Positions 62,861 through 64,000 of a DNA stretch of 64,000 nt are shown here, piece after piece. The DNA is from JAAZMI01 sp050948785 (lineage in GTDB: Bacteria > Bacillota > Dethiobacteria > DTU022 > UBA8154): NCBI GenBank assembly GCA_050948785.1, contig JBMNEM010000004.1:198365-262364 (forward strand), read 5' to 3'. The stretch's first letter is position 1; every line of letters starts with the position of its first letter. A model generated the notes under the pieces. It searched no databases, was not told where the DNA came from, and was given only the letters and a program-made list of their open reading frames with translations. A program made the position numbers and the translations under genes.

Positions 62861-63976
62861 ATGAAGGAAATCAATATTGCAAAAGTGCTTGTGAAAAAGC
62901 GCAAGGAAAAGGGTGTTACCCAGGATGAACTGGCTAATTATATAGGGGTTACAAAGGCGTCCGTTTCAAAGTGGGAAACAGAGCAGAGTTATCCTGACGT
63001 AACTTTTCTTCCGCAGCTGGCTGCATACTTTAACATCAGTATTGACGAATTGATGGATTATAGGCCACAAATGGCAAAAGAAGAGATTCGAAAGCTGTAC
63101 CGAAAACTATCCTCTGATTTTTCATCAAAACCGTTCGATTCGGTGCTGGACGACTGCCGCAAGATCATCAAAAAATACTATTCATGCTTTCCTTTGCTGC
63201 TACAAATGGGGATACTGATGATCAACCATGTCGAACTGCTGAAGGACCCGCCAAAATCGGCATCTTTGATTGAGGAAGCCAGGGCTCTTTTTACCCGGGT
63301 CAAGGAGGAAAGCGACAATGTATCGCTTTCAAAGCAGGCTTTGTATATGGAAGCTCTGTGCAGCCTTACTACCGGTGATCCAAATACCGTGCTGGAACTG
63401 TTGGATGGAACAGTCGCGCCTGCGTTGCCACCCGAATCAATTTTGGCATCCGCTTACCAAATGACGGGACGCAATGATGAGGCAAAATCCGTTTTGCAGG
63501 TTGGTATTTATCAGAACATCGTTGTCCTATTTAATTTTTTCCCGGCTTATCTTATGTTGTGTACTAATGACCCTGGCAAATTTGACGAGGTACTAAGACG
63601 CGCATTTAACACCGCCGAAGTGTTTGATATGAGGCATTTGCATCCGGGCGTCCTGATCAACCTGTACATTTGTGCCGCCCAGGGGTATATTGCCCAGAAT
63701 AAACAGGATAAGGCCTTGGATATGCTGCAGCAGTATACGGAGATCGTAACCAGTGATATATATCCTATGAACCTGCATGGTGACGACTTCTTCAACCTGC
63801 TGGACGACTGGCTTGTTAAGCTTGATCTTGGGAATGATCTTCCGAGGGACGAAAGAACGATCAGGAGAAGCATGTCCGACATGGTCGTTCATAATCCAGC
63901 TTTCACAGTACTTTCGGATAAACAGCGTTTCCAAAATATTGCTGAAAAGCTCCAAAGAAATTGTTGTAAAGATTAA
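62861..63976 (+). CDS. XRE family regulator with TPR-like C-terminus
   Basis: 371 residues. The N-terminal Cro/CI helix-turn-helix is KGVTQDELANYIGVTKASVS then KWETEQSYPDVTFLPQLAAY. About 290 residues of helical repeats follow, with TPR-like pieces such as QAYLAQNKQDKALDMLQQY-type segment near residue 300. This is a common regulator type in clostridia that usually controls an adjacent ABC transporter. ATG at 62861 preferred over a GTG three codons earlier. The next gene begins 20 bases later. Confidence 0.88.
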   Translation: MKEINIAKVLVKKRKEKGVTQDELANYIGVTKASVSKWETEQSYPDVTFLPQLAAYFNISIDELMDYRPQMAKEEIRKLYRKLSSDFSSKPFDSVLDDCRKIIKKYYSCFPLLLQMGILMINHVELLKDPPKSASLIEEARALFTRVKEESDNVSLSKQALYMEALCSLTTGDPNTVLELLDGTVAPALPPESILASAYQMTGRNDEAKSVLQVGIYQNIVVLFNFFPAYLMLCTNDPGKFDEVLRRAFNTAEVFDMRHLHPGVLINLYICAAQGYIAQNKQDKALDMLQQYTEIVTSDIYPMNLHGDDFFNLLDDWLVKLDLGNDLPRDERTIRRSMSDMVVHNPAFTVLSDKQRFQNIAEKLQRNCCKD

Positions 63977-63995
63977 CCAATCTGGAGGTGAAATC

Positions 63996-64000
63996 ATGGA
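63996..64000 (+). CDS. Start of the next gene, cut by the window edge
   Basis: GGAGGTG at about 63983-63989 and an ATG at 63996 mark the start of a further gene cotranscribed with the XRE regulator. Too little sequence remains to identify it. Confidence 0.5.

Overview
The window looks like an anaerobic, low-to-mid GC member of the Bacillota (class Clostridia, perhaps Peptococcaceae-like). The reasons are an infC-rpmI-rplT operon with an ATT-started infC, a YtrA-type regulator, a SipW-type signal peptidase with TasA-like substrates, a monofunctional CooS carbon monoxide dehydrogenase operon, and strong Shine-Dalgarno sites before most genes. The genus cannot be fixed from sequence alone.

Layout. 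1-3620: a repeat-rich edge, then a GntR-regulated ABC operon with a near-consensus promoter overlapping its operator. 3670-16130: housekeeping genes (msrA with an odd tail, SpoU methyltransferase, ktrA/ktrB, rplT-rpmI-infC with leader attenuator, thrS, a six-gene tRNA cluster, mobB, mnmM-like gene, DUF3048 lipoprotein, DUF503, metallo-hydrolase). 16235-24301: enoyl-CoA hydratase, tRNA-Leu(GAG), and a sugar-type ABC transporter (fused permease, broken binding protein) beside a two-component system. 24514-28378: a broken NDP-forming acyl-CoA synthetase, an orphan metallopeptidase-like protein and a LuxR-type response regulator. 28446-38987: the most distinctive region. A minus-strand operon begins with a likely c-di-GMP-II riboswitch and terminator. 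It continues with a PilT-like protein lacking Walker A and B catalytic residues, a sensor kinase, a SipW-type peptidase, a DUF5305 protein, a decayed TasA-like gene and three small exported proteins. A PAS-GGDEF-HD-GYP gene with a structured leader of its own is divergent. 39035-49277: PspC protein, cupin, frameshifted RecQ, two sodium/solute symporters each preceded by a tiny membrane protein, an Old Yellow Enzyme-type FeS flavoprotein, and a divergent sigma-54 activator with a matching promoter and three palindromes. 49760-53291: an ECF-type transporter (fused ATPase, EcfT), a TudS-like protein, and an AbrB-type antitoxin with a decayed RelE/ParE-type toxin. 53681-57668: glycosyltransferase plus GH130 pair, DUF89 phosphatase, membrane-anchored trypsin-like protease. 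57891-61644: ferredoxin, cooS and an FAD/NAD(P) oxidoreductase, whose terminator is split by a 130-bp MITE-like insertion. 62021-64000: VapBC-type pair, XRE regulator, and the start of one more gene.

Four large genes (ABC binding protein, GGDEF/HD-GYP, RecQ, one symporter) and the RelE-type toxin are each broken by what looks like one extra base in a short base run. The acyl-CoA synthetase has lost an internal block. Either this stretch is decaying or the assembly carries indel errors; raw reads would decide.

No CRISPR array, rRNA, intact transposase or prophage was seen.
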